Origin: Verrucomicrobiia bacterium
GTDB lineage: Bacteria; Verrucomicrobiota; Verrucomicrobiia; JABWAM01
Direction of reading: 5' to 3'
Assembly (NCBI GenBank): GCA_020849895.1
Contig: JADZFN010000055.1
Location: 1 to 64,000, forward strand
Length of the DNA stretch: 64,000 nt
A model generated the notes under the pieces. That model had not been told where the DNA came from. It ran no database searches and was given only the letters and a program-made list of their open reading frames with translations. The position numbers and the translations under genes are program-made. Shown in pieces: positions 36,303 through 44,210 of the stretch. Each line of letters starts with the position of its first letter. Position 1 is the first letter of the stretch.

Positions 36303-37718
36303 CTAGGCGCGGGATTTGCGTGCGACGCGCGTGGCGCGGGCGGCGGTTTCGACGGCGTAAGCGACCCGATGAGCGACCTGCTTATTGAAGAGACTGGGGA
36401 CGACGCACTCTTCGCCGAGCTCCTCCGGAGCGACGCAGCCGGCGATCGCGTGCGCGGCGGCAAGGTTCATCGCGTCGTTGATCTCGCGGGCTCGGGCGTC
36501 GAGCGCGCCGCGAAAGACGCCGGGAAAGGCGAGGACGTTATTGATCTGATTGGGGTAATCGCTGCGTCCGGTGGCGACGATGCGCGCGTAACGTCCGGCT
36601 TCCTCGGGTAGAATTTCAGGCACGGGATTGGCGAGGGCGAAAACGACCGGGTCCTTCGCCATCCGTTTCAGCGCGCGCACGGGAAAAATTCCCGGACCGC
36701 TCACGCCGATGAAAAGATCCGCGCCGCGCGCGGCTTCTTCGATCGAGCCGCGGAGATTGTCGGGATTGGTGTGGCGCGCCAGCCACGCCTTGCTGAAATC
36801 AAGGTCGGGCAGGCGGTGGCGTCCGACGAGGCCTTTGCGGTCGCAGCAGAGGATGTGGCGCGCGCCAGCCGAGCGGAGGATGCGAACCGTGGCCACGCCG
36901 GCGGCGCCGGCGCCGGCGATGAGGATTTTAACGTCGCGAAGCCTTTTTCGGACGACCTTGAGCGCGTTCAGCGTTGCCGCGAGCACGACGATGGCGGTGC
37001 CATGCTGGTCGTCGTGAAAGACGGGGATGTCGAGCGATTTCCGGAGTTCTTCTTCGATCTGGAAGCAGCGCGGGGCGCTGATGTCCTCGAGATTGATCCC
37101 GCCAAAACCGGTCGCCATCCAGCGCACGGCGCGAACGATCTCCTCGGCGTCCTGGGTCTTCAGGCAGAGCGGCCAAGCGTCAATGTCGGCGAACTCCTTG
37201 AAGAGCATCGCCTTTCCCTCCATCACCGGCATGGCGGCCTCGGGACCGATGTTGCCGAGGCCGAGCACGGACGAACCGTCGCTGACGACGGCGACGGAGT
37301 TGCGCTTGATGGTGAACACGTCGGCTTTGCCCTTGTCTTCGGCGATGGCGAGACAGACGCGCGCGACTCCCGGCGTGTAGGCCATCGAGAGCGTGTCGCG
37401 CGTGGCGAGAGGAAAGCGGTTCTGGACGCGGATTTTGCCGCCGAGGTGCATGAGGAAGACGCGGTCGGAGACATGGAGCACCTCGACGCCCCGGAGTTCG
37501 CCAATCGCGCGGTGGATCTGCTCGGCGTGCGCTTCGTCCCGGGCGCTCACGGTGAGGTCGCGCGTCTTGAAGTTTCGATCGCCCCGCACGAGGTCCACGG
37601 CGCCGGGGTCGCCGCGTCGTGCGGCGATGACGCCCAGCACGCGGGCGAGCATCCCCGGCTTGTTTCGGATCCTGAGGCGGAGGGTAAAGCTGTAACTGAC
37701 GCTTGGGGCGGGATTCAT
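36303..37718 (-). CDS. Malic enzyme with N-terminal ACT domain
   Basis: A 471-residue NAD(P)-dependent malic enzyme, converting malate to pyruvate and CO2. An ACT domain (about 8-90, RIRNKPGMLARVLGVIAARR) suggests allosteric control by an amino acid or similar ligand. The catalytic part shows MAYTPGVARVCLAI, KRNSVAVVSDGSSVLGLGNIGPEAAMPV, VFHDDQHGTAIVVLA (metal site), the Rossmann GAGAAGVAT and ATGRSDYPNQINNVLAFPG. It follows echF by six bases on the same strand, so it is likely co-transcribed and may supply pyruvate and reductant to the same fermentative module. Confidence 0.93.
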   Translation of the reverse strand: MNPAPSVSYSFTLRLRIRNKPGMLARVLGVIAARRGDPGAVDLVRGDRNFKTRDLTVSARDEAHAEQIHRAIGELRGVEVLHVSDRVFLMHLGGKIRVQNRFPLATRDTLSMAYTPGVARVCLAIAEDKGKADVFTIKRNSVAVVSDGSSVLGLGNIGPEAAMPVMEGKAMLFKEFADIDAWPLCLKTQDAEEIVRAVRWMATGFGGINLEDISAPRCFQIEEELRKSLDIPVFHDDQHGTAIVVLAATLNALKVVRKRLRDVKILIAGAGAAGVATVRILRSAGARHILCCDRKGLVGRHRLPDLDFSKAWLARHTNPDNLRGSIEEAARGADLFIGVSGPGIFPVRALKRMAKDPVVFALANPVPEILPEEAGRYARIVATGRSDYPNQINNVLAFPGVFRGALDARAREINDAMNLAAAHAIAGCVAPEELGEECVVPSLFNKQVAHRVAYAVETAARATRVARKSRA

Positions 37719-37724
37719 GGAAGT

Positions 37725-38093
37725 TCAGGTTGGATCCGAAGCGGCGGGCTTCGGCTTCTGGACATGGGTTTCGATCTTCTTGGCGACGAACGCGGTGGCG
37801 TGTTCGCCCTCCATGGCGAGACAGTCCTTGGGACAGATTTCGACGCACTCGCCGCAGACGATGCATTTGAGGCGATCCAACTCCCAGGTCTTGTCGGTGC
37901 GCTTCACCGCGATCGCGCGCGTGGGGCATTTCTTGCCGCAGACGCCGCAGAAGACGCAGGTCTCGATCTGTTTCATGACCAGCCGGCCGCGCGCGCCCTT
38001 CGGCGGCGCGCGTTTCTCGGCGGGATAAAGCCGTGTGGAAGGCTTTCTGGCCGCGCTCTTCGTCAGCAGTTTGGCGATCACGAGGTGAGGCAT
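37725..38093 (-). CDS. echF: Ech-type hydrogenase 2x[4Fe-4S] ferredoxin subunit
   Basis: A 122-residue polyferredoxin subunit (NuoI/EchF-like). Two cluster motifs are present: CVFCGVCGKKCP and CIVCGECVEICP. It would pass electrons from soluble reduced ferredoxin toward the catalytic small subunit. ATG 38093 (MPHLVIAKLLTKSAARK) is preferred over the longer track frame, which runs through the 127-base spacer after echE. It is last in the echA-F order, with malic enzyme six bases after. Confidence 0.9.
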   Translation of the reverse strand: MPHLVIAKLLTKSAARKPSTRLYPAEKRAPPKGARGRLVMKQIETCVFCGVCGKKCPTRAIAVKRTDKTWELDRLKCIVCGECVEICPKDCLAMEGEHATAFVAKKIETHVQKPKPAASDPT

Positions 38094-38220
38094 GGGGAGA
38101 AAAGCTCGAAAGTCGAAGCTCGAAAAGATTTGAATCGGGAAAATGAGGGGGAGGGAAGGGCGCCGGATTTTTGAGGAGAAGATCGTCTGCGAGTTGCGGG
38201 TGGCGGTTTCTTCCGGGAGG

Positions 38221-39300
38221 TCAGCGTTCGGCGCAGGAGATGCAGGGGTCAATGGTCAGCACGATCACCGGCACGTCGGAGAGCTCGCAGCCCTGCAGGA
38301 TCTTCAGCAGCGGAGGAAGGTTGGCGAACGTGGGCGTCCGCACGCGGAAGCGCTGGAGGTTTTTTGTTCCATTCCCCTTCACGTAATACACCACCTCGCC
38401 GCGTGGCTGCTCGAGGCGGGCGAAATACTCGCCGCGCGGGTTGCCCGGGACCTTTACGGCGACAGGGCCGTCCGAGATTTTCCCGGCCGCCTGGCGGATG
38501 AGGTCGAAGGACTGGAAAATTTCGCGGATGCGTACGAGGCATCGGGCCTGGCAATCGCCCGCTTCCTCGGTGATCGGCGCCCAATCCAACTCGCCGTAGA
38601 CGGCATACTGGAGGCGGCGCGCGTCCCATGCCACGCCGCTTCCGCGGAGAGTGGGACCGACCGCGCCGAGGGCGCGGGCGTCTTCTTTCGGCAGCACGCC
38701 GATGCCGGTCATCCGACGTTTCACAGAGGCGTCGCGGGAGAAGACCCCGGCGATCTCGCGGTACTCCGCCTCGAGCGCAGCCAGCGCCTCGAGGGCGCGA
38801 CGGAGCGTCTCGGCGTCCACGTCGCGACGAACGCCACCGACTTTGCAGACGCCGAAGATTACGCGGCCGCCTGAGGTTTCCTCGATCAGGTCGAGGAGCT
38901 TTTCACGGACGCGCCAGGAGTGCATGAAGAGGCTCTCGAAACCGAAGGCGTCGGCGGTCAGCCCGAGCCAGAGGAGATGGCTGTGGATTCGCGACATTTC
39001 GCTCCAGATCACGCGGAGGTATTCGGCGCGCTTCGGGATTTCGAGCTTGAGGAGCGCCTCGATCGCCTGGCAGTAGCCCATCGAATGGATGAAGCTGCAG
39101 ATGCCGCAGATCCTCTCGGCGATATACGCCATTTCCTGAAAGTCCTTTTTCTCCGCCATCTTCTCGAGGCCGCGGTGGATGAAGCCGATCGAAGGGATGG
39201 CTTCAACGACCTTCTCGTCTTCCATCACGAGATCGAGGTGGATCGGCTCGGGAAGGACCGGGTGCTGCGGACCGAAGGGGATGATCGTGCGTTGGCCCAT
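38221..39300 (-). CDS. echE: Group 4 [NiFe]-hydrogenase large subunit
   Basis: A 359-residue catalytic subunit. Both NiFe-binding pairs are present: the N-terminal L1 in ERICGICSFIHSMG and the C-terminal L2 in DPCISCAER. This distinguishes it from NuoD of complex I, which lost these cysteines. FGPQHPVLPEPIHLDL and GFIHRGLEKM are shared by the family. The protein ends just after L2, with no long cleavable extension, as in Ech enzymes that are not processed by an endopeptidase. The subunit lies on the cytoplasmic face. Confidence 0.95.
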   Translation of the reverse strand: MGQRTIIPFGPQHPVLPEPIHLDLVMEDEKVVEAIPSIGFIHRGLEKMAEKKDFQEMAYIAERICGICSFIHSMGYCQAIEALLKLEIPKRAEYLRVIWSEMSRIHSHLLWLGLTADAFGFESLFMHSWRVREKLLDLIEETSGGRVIFGVCKVGGVRRDVDAETLRRALEALAALEAEYREIAGVFSRDASVKRRMTGIGVLPKEDARALGAVGPTLRGSGVAWDARRLQYAVYGELDWAPITEEAGDCQARCLVRIREIFQSFDLIRQAAGKISDGPVAVKVPGNPRGEYFARLEQPRGEVVYYVKGNGTKNLQRFRVRTPTFANLPPLLKILQGCELSDVPVIVLTIDPCISCAER

Positions 39301-39330
39301 GGGAAAATCAGGAAGGCTGATGGGGAGGAG

Positions 39331-39717
39331 TCATGACGAAACGCCCCCCGGCGCCGGCGCGACGGCGGGTGGGGTGTCGAGAAACGGATTCTTTTTCGCG
39401 AGGCGATAAAAGTTCCCGTTGAAGTTCAGCTTCAGGCCCGTGAGCTTGAGACCGAAGAGGTCCTGCATCTCGTTCTCGTAAGAGAACGCCCCAAAGTAGC
39501 TCTCCGTGATGCTCGGGAGGACGGGATCGTCCTTCGAAAAGGCGACGCGGAGGCTCAGGAAACGATCGTCCTTGTCGAAGCTGTAGAGAATCTCAAAGGC
39601 TTCGTGACAGGAGCCGCAGATCTGCACGAGGCGCCAGCCTTCCTTCGCGAGTGTGCCGACGCGCGCGGGGAGCGCGGCACGATCAAGGGTTTCCCAGAAT
39701 TGTTCTTCGATCATCAT
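39331..39717 (-). CDS. echD: Ech-type hydrogenase NuoC-like subunit
   Basis: A 128-residue subunit related to the 30-kDa NuoC protein. Recognisable parts are EILYSFDKDDRFLSLRVAF, LPSITESYFGAFSYENEMQDLFGLKL and the C-terminal YRLAKKNPF. It is structural within the peripheral arm and carries no cluster. It overlaps echC by four bases (ATGA) and precedes echE by 30 bases. Confidence 0.9.
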   Translation of the reverse strand: MMIEEQFWETLDRAALPARVGTLAKEGWRLVQICGSCHEAFEILYSFDKDDRFLSLRVAFSKDDPVLPSITESYFGAFSYENEMQDLFGLKLTGLKLNFNGNFYRLAKKNPFLDTPPAVAPAPGGVSS

Positions 39718-40175
39718 GACGGTTTCTCCGGCTCTCCCGATCCGCCTCGACGCTTCAACTCGGCGGCCTTCCTTTCGAGGATGGCGAGGGATTGGACCAC
39801 TCCGTCAATGATCGCCTCGGGGCGGACGGCGCAGCCGGGGACGTAGACGTCCACGGGGATGACCTTGTCAATGCCGCCGAGGACGTTATAGCTGTCCTGG
39901 AAGACGCCGCCGCTCATCGCGCAGGCGCCGGCGGCGACGACGACCTTGGGATCGGGCATCTGGCCGTAGAGATTGCGGACGATCTCTTCGTTTTGCACGT
40001 TGACGGCGCCGGTGATGAGGAGGATGTCGGCGTGTTTGGGGTTGCCGGTGTTGACGATCCCGAAGCGTTCGACGTCGTAGATCGGCGTGAGGCAGGCGAG
40101 CACCTCGATGTCGCATCCGTTGCAGCTGGAGGCGTCGTAGTGAAGCAGCCAGGGCGATTTTTTGAAGAAGGCCAT
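39714..40175 (-). CDS. echC: Ech-type hydrogenase small subunit (NuoB-like)
   Basis: A 153-residue small subunit holding the proximal [4Fe-4S] cluster. Cysteine ligands are in SSCNGCDIEVLACLTP, AAGACAMSGGVF and VPGCAVRPEAIIDG. It transfers electrons from EchF to the NiFe centre of EchE. ATG 40175 (MAFFKKSPWLLHYD) is the family-like start; the track extension overlaps echB. It begins 17 bases after echB and overlaps echD by four bases. Confidence 0.94.
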   Translation of the reverse strand: MAFFKKSPWLLHYDASSCNGCDIEVLACLTPIYDVERFGIVNTGNPKHADILLITGAVNVQNEEIVRNLYGQMPDPKVVVAAGACAMSGGVFQDSYNVLGGIDKVIPVDVYVPGCAVRPEAIIDGVVQSLAILERKAAELKRRGGSGEPEKPS

Positions 40176-40192
40176 GAAGACAAACCCTTCGG

Positions 40193-41050
40193 TCAGCGGA
40201 GGAGAAGTTTGACGACGGCGAGGTTGGTCGCGCCGAGGATCGCGGCGGCGATCCACGCGGCGCGGACGGTGACCTTCCAGGTGAGGCGGGCGTAGGCGTT
40301 GTCCACGACGACCTCAAGGAAATAGACGGCGAGGGCGGCGGCGACGCCGAGCGCGGGGTTGAAGGCGAAGAAGAGCCAAACGAATCCGAGGAGGAGGACG
40401 TTTTCGTACCAGTGGGCGATTTCGAACAGCGCGAGACTGCGTCCCGAATACTCGGTGGTGATCCCTCGGACGAGCTCTTGATGGGCGTGATGAGAGGCGG
40501 AAAGGTCGAAAGGGGATTTCCTCAGCTTGATCGTGAGGATCAAGAGAAAACCGAGAAAGACACCGGGCAGTTGGAGCACGAGCGGGATACCGGAGGAGGC
40601 GAGGGCGTTCACATGGAAGCTTCGGCCGGCGAGATACATCCCGACGGCGGCGAGGAGGAGCATCGGCTCGTAGGCCATCATCTGGAGGATTTCGCGTTCG
40701 GCGCCGACGTGGCTGTAGGGGGAGTGCGTGGACCACGCGCCGAGAGCGAGCATCACGCCGGCGAGGGTGAGCGCAAAAATCACGAGAAGGAGGTCGCCGC
40801 CCGCGAAGAAGATCGCGCCGCTCGCCAAAACGAAGGCAAAGAAAGCGACCATGTAGAAGTTCTGGAACCGGTTCACGACGCCTCCCCGTTTGTCCCAGAG
40901 CTTGAGCGCGTCGTAGAACGGCTGGAGGAGCGGCGGACCGACGCGCCCCTGCAGGCGGGCGGAAAGGATGCGGTCGGCGCCCGCGAGCAGTCCGCCGACG
41001 AGCGGGGCGGCGATGAGCCAGAGGACGACGCCGAGGAGCGCGGTTTTCAT
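40193..41050 (-). CDS. echB: Ech-type hydrogenase membrane subunit (NuoH-like)
   Basis: A 285-residue integral membrane protein of the NuoH/HyfC/EchB family with about eight hydrophobic segments. Key stretches are RLQGRVGPPLLQPFYDALKLW (the quinone-site helix region of NuoH, here the interface with the hydrogenase module), GAEREILQMMAYEPMLLLAA and SPFDLSASHHAHQELVRGITTEYSG with conserved acidic residues. It anchors the peripheral arm and couples electron transfer to ion movement. It overlaps echA by four bases. Confidence 0.94.
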   Translation of the reverse strand: MKTALLGVVLWLIAAPLVGGLLAGADRILSARLQGRVGPPLLQPFYDALKLWDKRGGVVNRFQNFYMVAFFAFVLASGAIFFAGGDLLLVIFALTLAGVMLALGAWSTHSPYSHVGAEREILQMMAYEPMLLLAAVGMYLAGRSFHVNALASSGIPLVLQLPGVFLGFLLILTIKLRKSPFDLSASHHAHQELVRGITTEYSGRSLALFEIAHWYENVLLLGFVWLFFAFNPALGVAAALAVYFLEVVVDNAYARLTWKVTVRAAWIAAAILGATNLAVVKLLLR

Positions 41051-42942
41051 GCGAGAGCGAGCATCCCGACGGTGAGGAGGAGGGCGAGGCCCGTGGCGGT
41101 GCGGACGATGGCGTTTTCCTCGAAGAAGTCGGCGAGATAATAGTTGCGGAGGGAGACTGCGTGCGTGGCCCCGAGAGCGCCGGTGAAGGCGTCGCCGCCT
41201 GCGTTCGCGCCCGCAAGATAGGGAGGGACGCGCCGGGGCTCGCGCGGCTGGAGGAAGGAGATCGCGGGGAGGATCACGAGCATTCCGAGCATCGCGGCCA
41301 TGATCAGGAGATTGCTGCGAGTGAGGAGGGCGAGAGGCGCGCCGAAGAGGCCGAGGATCCATGGATCCACGAACCAGGCCGCCGCGAGCGGAAAAAGACC
41401 GCAGGCGCCCGCCGTGAGCAGGACGAGCACGGAGAGCGCGAGGCGTTCATCGCCCACCACGTCGTCGCTCGCGCGGGCGCCGGACGGCACGCTGATGAGC
41501 TTGCCCAGCCACTTCGTCCAGAAGAAGAGGGTGGGTCCGCTTCCGAAGGCGAGCAGGACTGCGAGGAGGAGGTTGTGGTCGGCAAGCGCCTTGAGGCAGG
41601 CCCACTTGCTGATGAGCATGCCGAAGGGGGCGAGGAACATTCCGAGGATGCCGACAATCATCGCGATCGCGAGACGCGGGCGTGTGGCGATCAGGCCGCC
41701 CATGTCCTCGATGTCGCGGCTGCCGACGCGGTGTTCGATCGCGCCGACGCCGAGAAAGAGGAGCGCCTTGGCGACCGCGTGGAAGAGGATGAGCATCGCC
41801 GCCGCCCAGAGGGTCTCGGGCGTGCCGACGCCAGCGCAGGCCACGATCAAGCCGAGGTTGGAGACCGTGGACCACGCGAGCACGCGCTTGGCGTGGCTCT
41901 GGGTGACCGCGAGGAGCGCCGCTGCGAGGAAAGTCGTCCCGCCGACGAGCGCGAGGAGGAAGCCTGTACGGGTGCCGTGCAGAGCGGGGGCGAGCTTCAC
42001 CACCACGAACACGCCCGCCTTCACCATCGTGCTCGAATGGAGCAGGGCGGAGACGGGCGTGGGGGCGACCATCGCCCCGAGCAGCCAGGAGGAAAAGGGG
42101 AGCTGGGCGGATTTGGTGAGCCCCGCGAAGGCGAGGAGCGCCGCGGGGAGGAGCGCCGCGCCGGGCGCGGCGACCCGCGCAAACTCGAGGGTTGGCGCGG
42201 AGGAGGAGGTCCCCGCGAGGACGATCGCGAGCGCGAAAGCCAGCCCACCGAGGGCGTTCATCCCGAGCGCGCGAAAGGCGTTGCGTGTCGCCTCTTCCGT
42301 GCCCGTGTAGCCGATCATCAGGAAGGAACAGAGGGTGGTGATCTCCCAGAAAAAATAGAGCCAGAGCAGATGATTCGCGAAGACCACGCCGAACATCGCC
42401 GAGAGGAAAAGGAAGATCAGGAAAAAGAACCCCCGGCGGCGGTCCTTTTCCTCGGGATGCCGGCGGTGGTGGTCCGCCATGTAGCCCGGCGAGTAGAGGG
42501 CGATCAGTCCACCCACGATTCCGATGATCGCCGCCATCAGCGCCGAAAAGGGGTCCACGTAAAGCGGCGTGGCGACCGGCGGGAGGTCCCTCCCGAATTC
42601 GGCCCAGCCGAGGAGGAGCCCTTGCGCGGCGATCACGACCGGAATCCATGCCTCGCGACGGCGGATGCGACGGCAGGCCGCCAGGAGGAAGAGCGTGACG
42701 ACGATTTCCCCGACGATCACCGCCTGATCGGCGAAGGGAGAGGCGAAGGCGATCCAGAGAGTTTCCCCGGAGGGCAAGACGGCGGCGAGAGCGACCGATG
42801 CCGCCGCGGTCGCCGCCGCGCCCGCGCCGACGAGGAGGCGGCGGAAACCCGCTCCGCGAACCGCGGCGAGCAGGAGCGCGGGTCCGAGCGGGAAGAGAAG
42901 GAGAAAGATGACGAGGTGTTGCGCTTTCAAAGGCGTTTCCAA
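41047..42942 (-). CDS. echA: Ech-type hydrogenase antiporter-like membrane subunit (NuoL-like)
   Basis: A 631-residue polytopic protein of the NuoL/MrpA/HyfB family with about 15 predicted helices; it is the ion-pumping module. Markers are VDPFSALMAAIIGIVGGLIALYS, WEITTLCSFLMIGYTG (conserved Glu), TKSAQLPFSSWLLGAMVAPTPVSALLHSSTMVKAG (key Lys and His) and FHAVAKALLFLGVGAIEHR. The proposed TTG start at 42942 lacks a clear ribosome site; a TTG at 42930 is an alternative. It is the first ech gene, 305 bases after korB. Confidence 0.93.
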   Translation of the reverse strand: METPLKAQHLVIFLLLFPLGPALLLAAVRGAGFRRLLVGAGAAATAAASVALAAVLPSGETLWIAFASPFADQAVIVGEIVVTLFLLAACRRIRRREAWIPVVIAAQGLLLGWAEFGRDLPPVATPLYVDPFSALMAAIIGIVGGLIALYSPGYMADHHRRHPEEKDRRRGFFFLIFLFLSAMFGVVFANHLLWLYFFWEITTLCSFLMIGYTGTEEATRNAFRALGMNALGGLAFALAIVLAGTSSSAPTLEFARVAAPGAALLPAALLAFAGLTKSAQLPFSSWLLGAMVAPTPVSALLHSSTMVKAGVFVVVKLAPALHGTRTGFLLALVGGTTFLAAALLAVTQSHAKRVLAWSTVSNLGLIVACAGVGTPETLWAAAMLILFHAVAKALLFLGVGAIEHRVGSRDIEDMGGLIATRPRLAIAMIVGILGMFLAPFGMLISKWACLKALADHNLLLAVLLAFGSGPTLFFWTKWLGKLISVPSGARASDDVVGDERLALSVLVLLTAGACGLFPLAAAWFVDPWILGLFGAPLALLTRSNLLIMAAMLGMLVILPAISFLQPREPRRVPPYLAGANAGGDAFTGALGATHAVSLRNYYLADFFEENAIVRTATGLALLLTVGMLALA

Positions 42943-43247
42943 GATTGAGAAACCCGCCTTTACTGGACAACAGAAGAGTTAACAATGAAAGCAAAAAGTA
43001 TAAGTTTCTTTGAAAGAGGAAAGCTGCAGGCGCAAGGCCGCCCTTGCGGCGCTGCGCGGCGGTTCTTTGTTCGGCGCACGGAAGTGCGGCGAAAGCGCCA
43101 TCGCTCGCAGGGGGGGCAGCGGTGCAGGGTCGCCGCGAACGCCTCGGAGGAGCCGCCGTCTCCATGCCGCGGCCGATGGCCCTCCGAGGCGGGCGGACCG
43201 TCGGGGCAGAACGATTCCGGAAGCGCGGGAATCCCCGGCCGCCAGGC
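42943..43247. other. 305-base spacer between korB and echA with inverted repeat
   Basis: Next to echA (42950-43020) the spacer is AT-rich and contains TATACT on the minus strand (42997-43002), a possible -10 box without a good -35. Further upstream, CGCCTCGGAGG (43140-43150) and CCTCCGAGGCG (43181-43191) form a perfect 11-bp inverted repeat around a GC-rich 30-base loop, 57-108 bases after the korB stop. It may be a terminator or processing site separating kor from ech transcripts. No ORF here looks real. Confidence 0.5.
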
Positions 43248-44159
43248 TTACATCAGCTCCTTGCGCAGCGCCTCGGCCTGCTCGGCGCTGATCCGCGCCG
43301 TACGATGAGCCAGCGGGCCGCCGTCGGCGAGTACCGGCTCGCAGTCTTCCAGCGCAGGGAGGTCCTCACGTTTCCAGAACAGGCCGATCGGGATGACGTC
43401 ACCCCATTGATATCCGCGCTCCATCGCCGCGTGGAAATCGCCCGGGTCGTGCTGGAGTTCGTCCAGCATCTTCACCCGTTTGTTGAACCAGAGGTAGGTA
43501 TTGTCTTTATTGAACGTCACGCAGGGGCTGAAGACGTCCACGAGGGCAAACCCTTTGTGAAGGATCGCCCCTTTGATCATCTCGACGAGGTGTTTCTGTT
43601 TCGCGCTGTAGCCGCGCGCCACGTAGGTTGCGCCCGCAACGATCGCGAGCGGTACGGGCATGATCGGATTTTCGACGTTTCCGAACGGCGTGCTCTTCGT
43701 CTTCATCCCCTTCACGCTCGTGGGCGAGGTCTGCCCCGTCGTCAGCCCGTAGATCTGATTGTCCATGACGATGTAGGTCAGGTTCGCATTCCTCCGCGCG
43801 GTGTGGAGGAAGTGGGCGCTGCCGATGCCGTAACCGTCGCCGTCGCCACCAGTGACGATGACGGTCATCTCGTGGTTGCCCAGCTTGAGGCCCGTCGCCA
43901 CGGGGAGGGCGCGCCCGTGCAGCGTGTGCATCCCGTAGCAGTTGATGTAGCCGGGGAGGTTTGAGGAACAGCCGATCCCGCTCACGACGGCGACTTTGTG
44001 CGCCGGCACGTTCAGTTCGCCGAGCGCCGTTTGGATCGCGGCGAGCACGCTGAAATCGCCGCAGCCGGGGCACCAATCGGGGTGGATGCGGTGCTTGAAG
44101 TCCTTGGTTGTCGCCGCGGCGGGCTGGGCGGAAGACTCGGTCGGAGTTGAAGAACTCAT
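43248..44159 (-). CDS. korB: 2-oxoacid:ferredoxin oxidoreductase beta subunit
   Basis: A 303-residue TPP-binding subunit. WCPGCGDFSVLAAIQTAL begins the domain with CxxC, VSGIGCSSNLPGY follows, and the TPP/Mg motif is GGDGDGYGIG...DNQIYGLTTGQTSPTS. The conserved cysteines suit a [4Fe-4S] cluster that passes electrons to ferredoxin. With the alpha/gamma subunit it oxidises a 2-oxoacid with CoA to an acyl-CoA and CO2. Two-subunit enzymes of this type act on 2-oxoglutarate or more broadly; substrate is inferred. Confidence 0.95.
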   Translation of the reverse strand: MSSSTPTESSAQPAAATTKDFKHRIHPDWCPGCGDFSVLAAIQTALGELNVPAHKVAVVSGIGCSSNLPGYINCYGMHTLHGRALPVATGLKLGNHEMTVIVTGGDGDGYGIGSAHFLHTARRNANLTYIVMDNQIYGLTTGQTSPTSVKGMKTKSTPFGNVENPIMPVPLAIVAGATYVARGYSAKQKHLVEMIKGAILHKGFALVDVFSPCVTFNKDNTYLWFNKRVKMLDELQHDPGDFHAAMERGYQWGDVIPIGLFWKREDLPALEDCEPVLADGGPLAHRTARISAEQAEALRKELM

Positions 44160-44210
44160 GGAGGAAGAAAGGAAAGGGGGAGGGGGAAGGCTTCGGGTTT
44201 CGGTTTATCG

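Noticed and set aside
41161-42948. 595-residue plus-strand ORF rich in Glu/Arg
   Set aside because: Antisense of echA; charged low-complexity composition is typical of a complement of membrane-protein codons.
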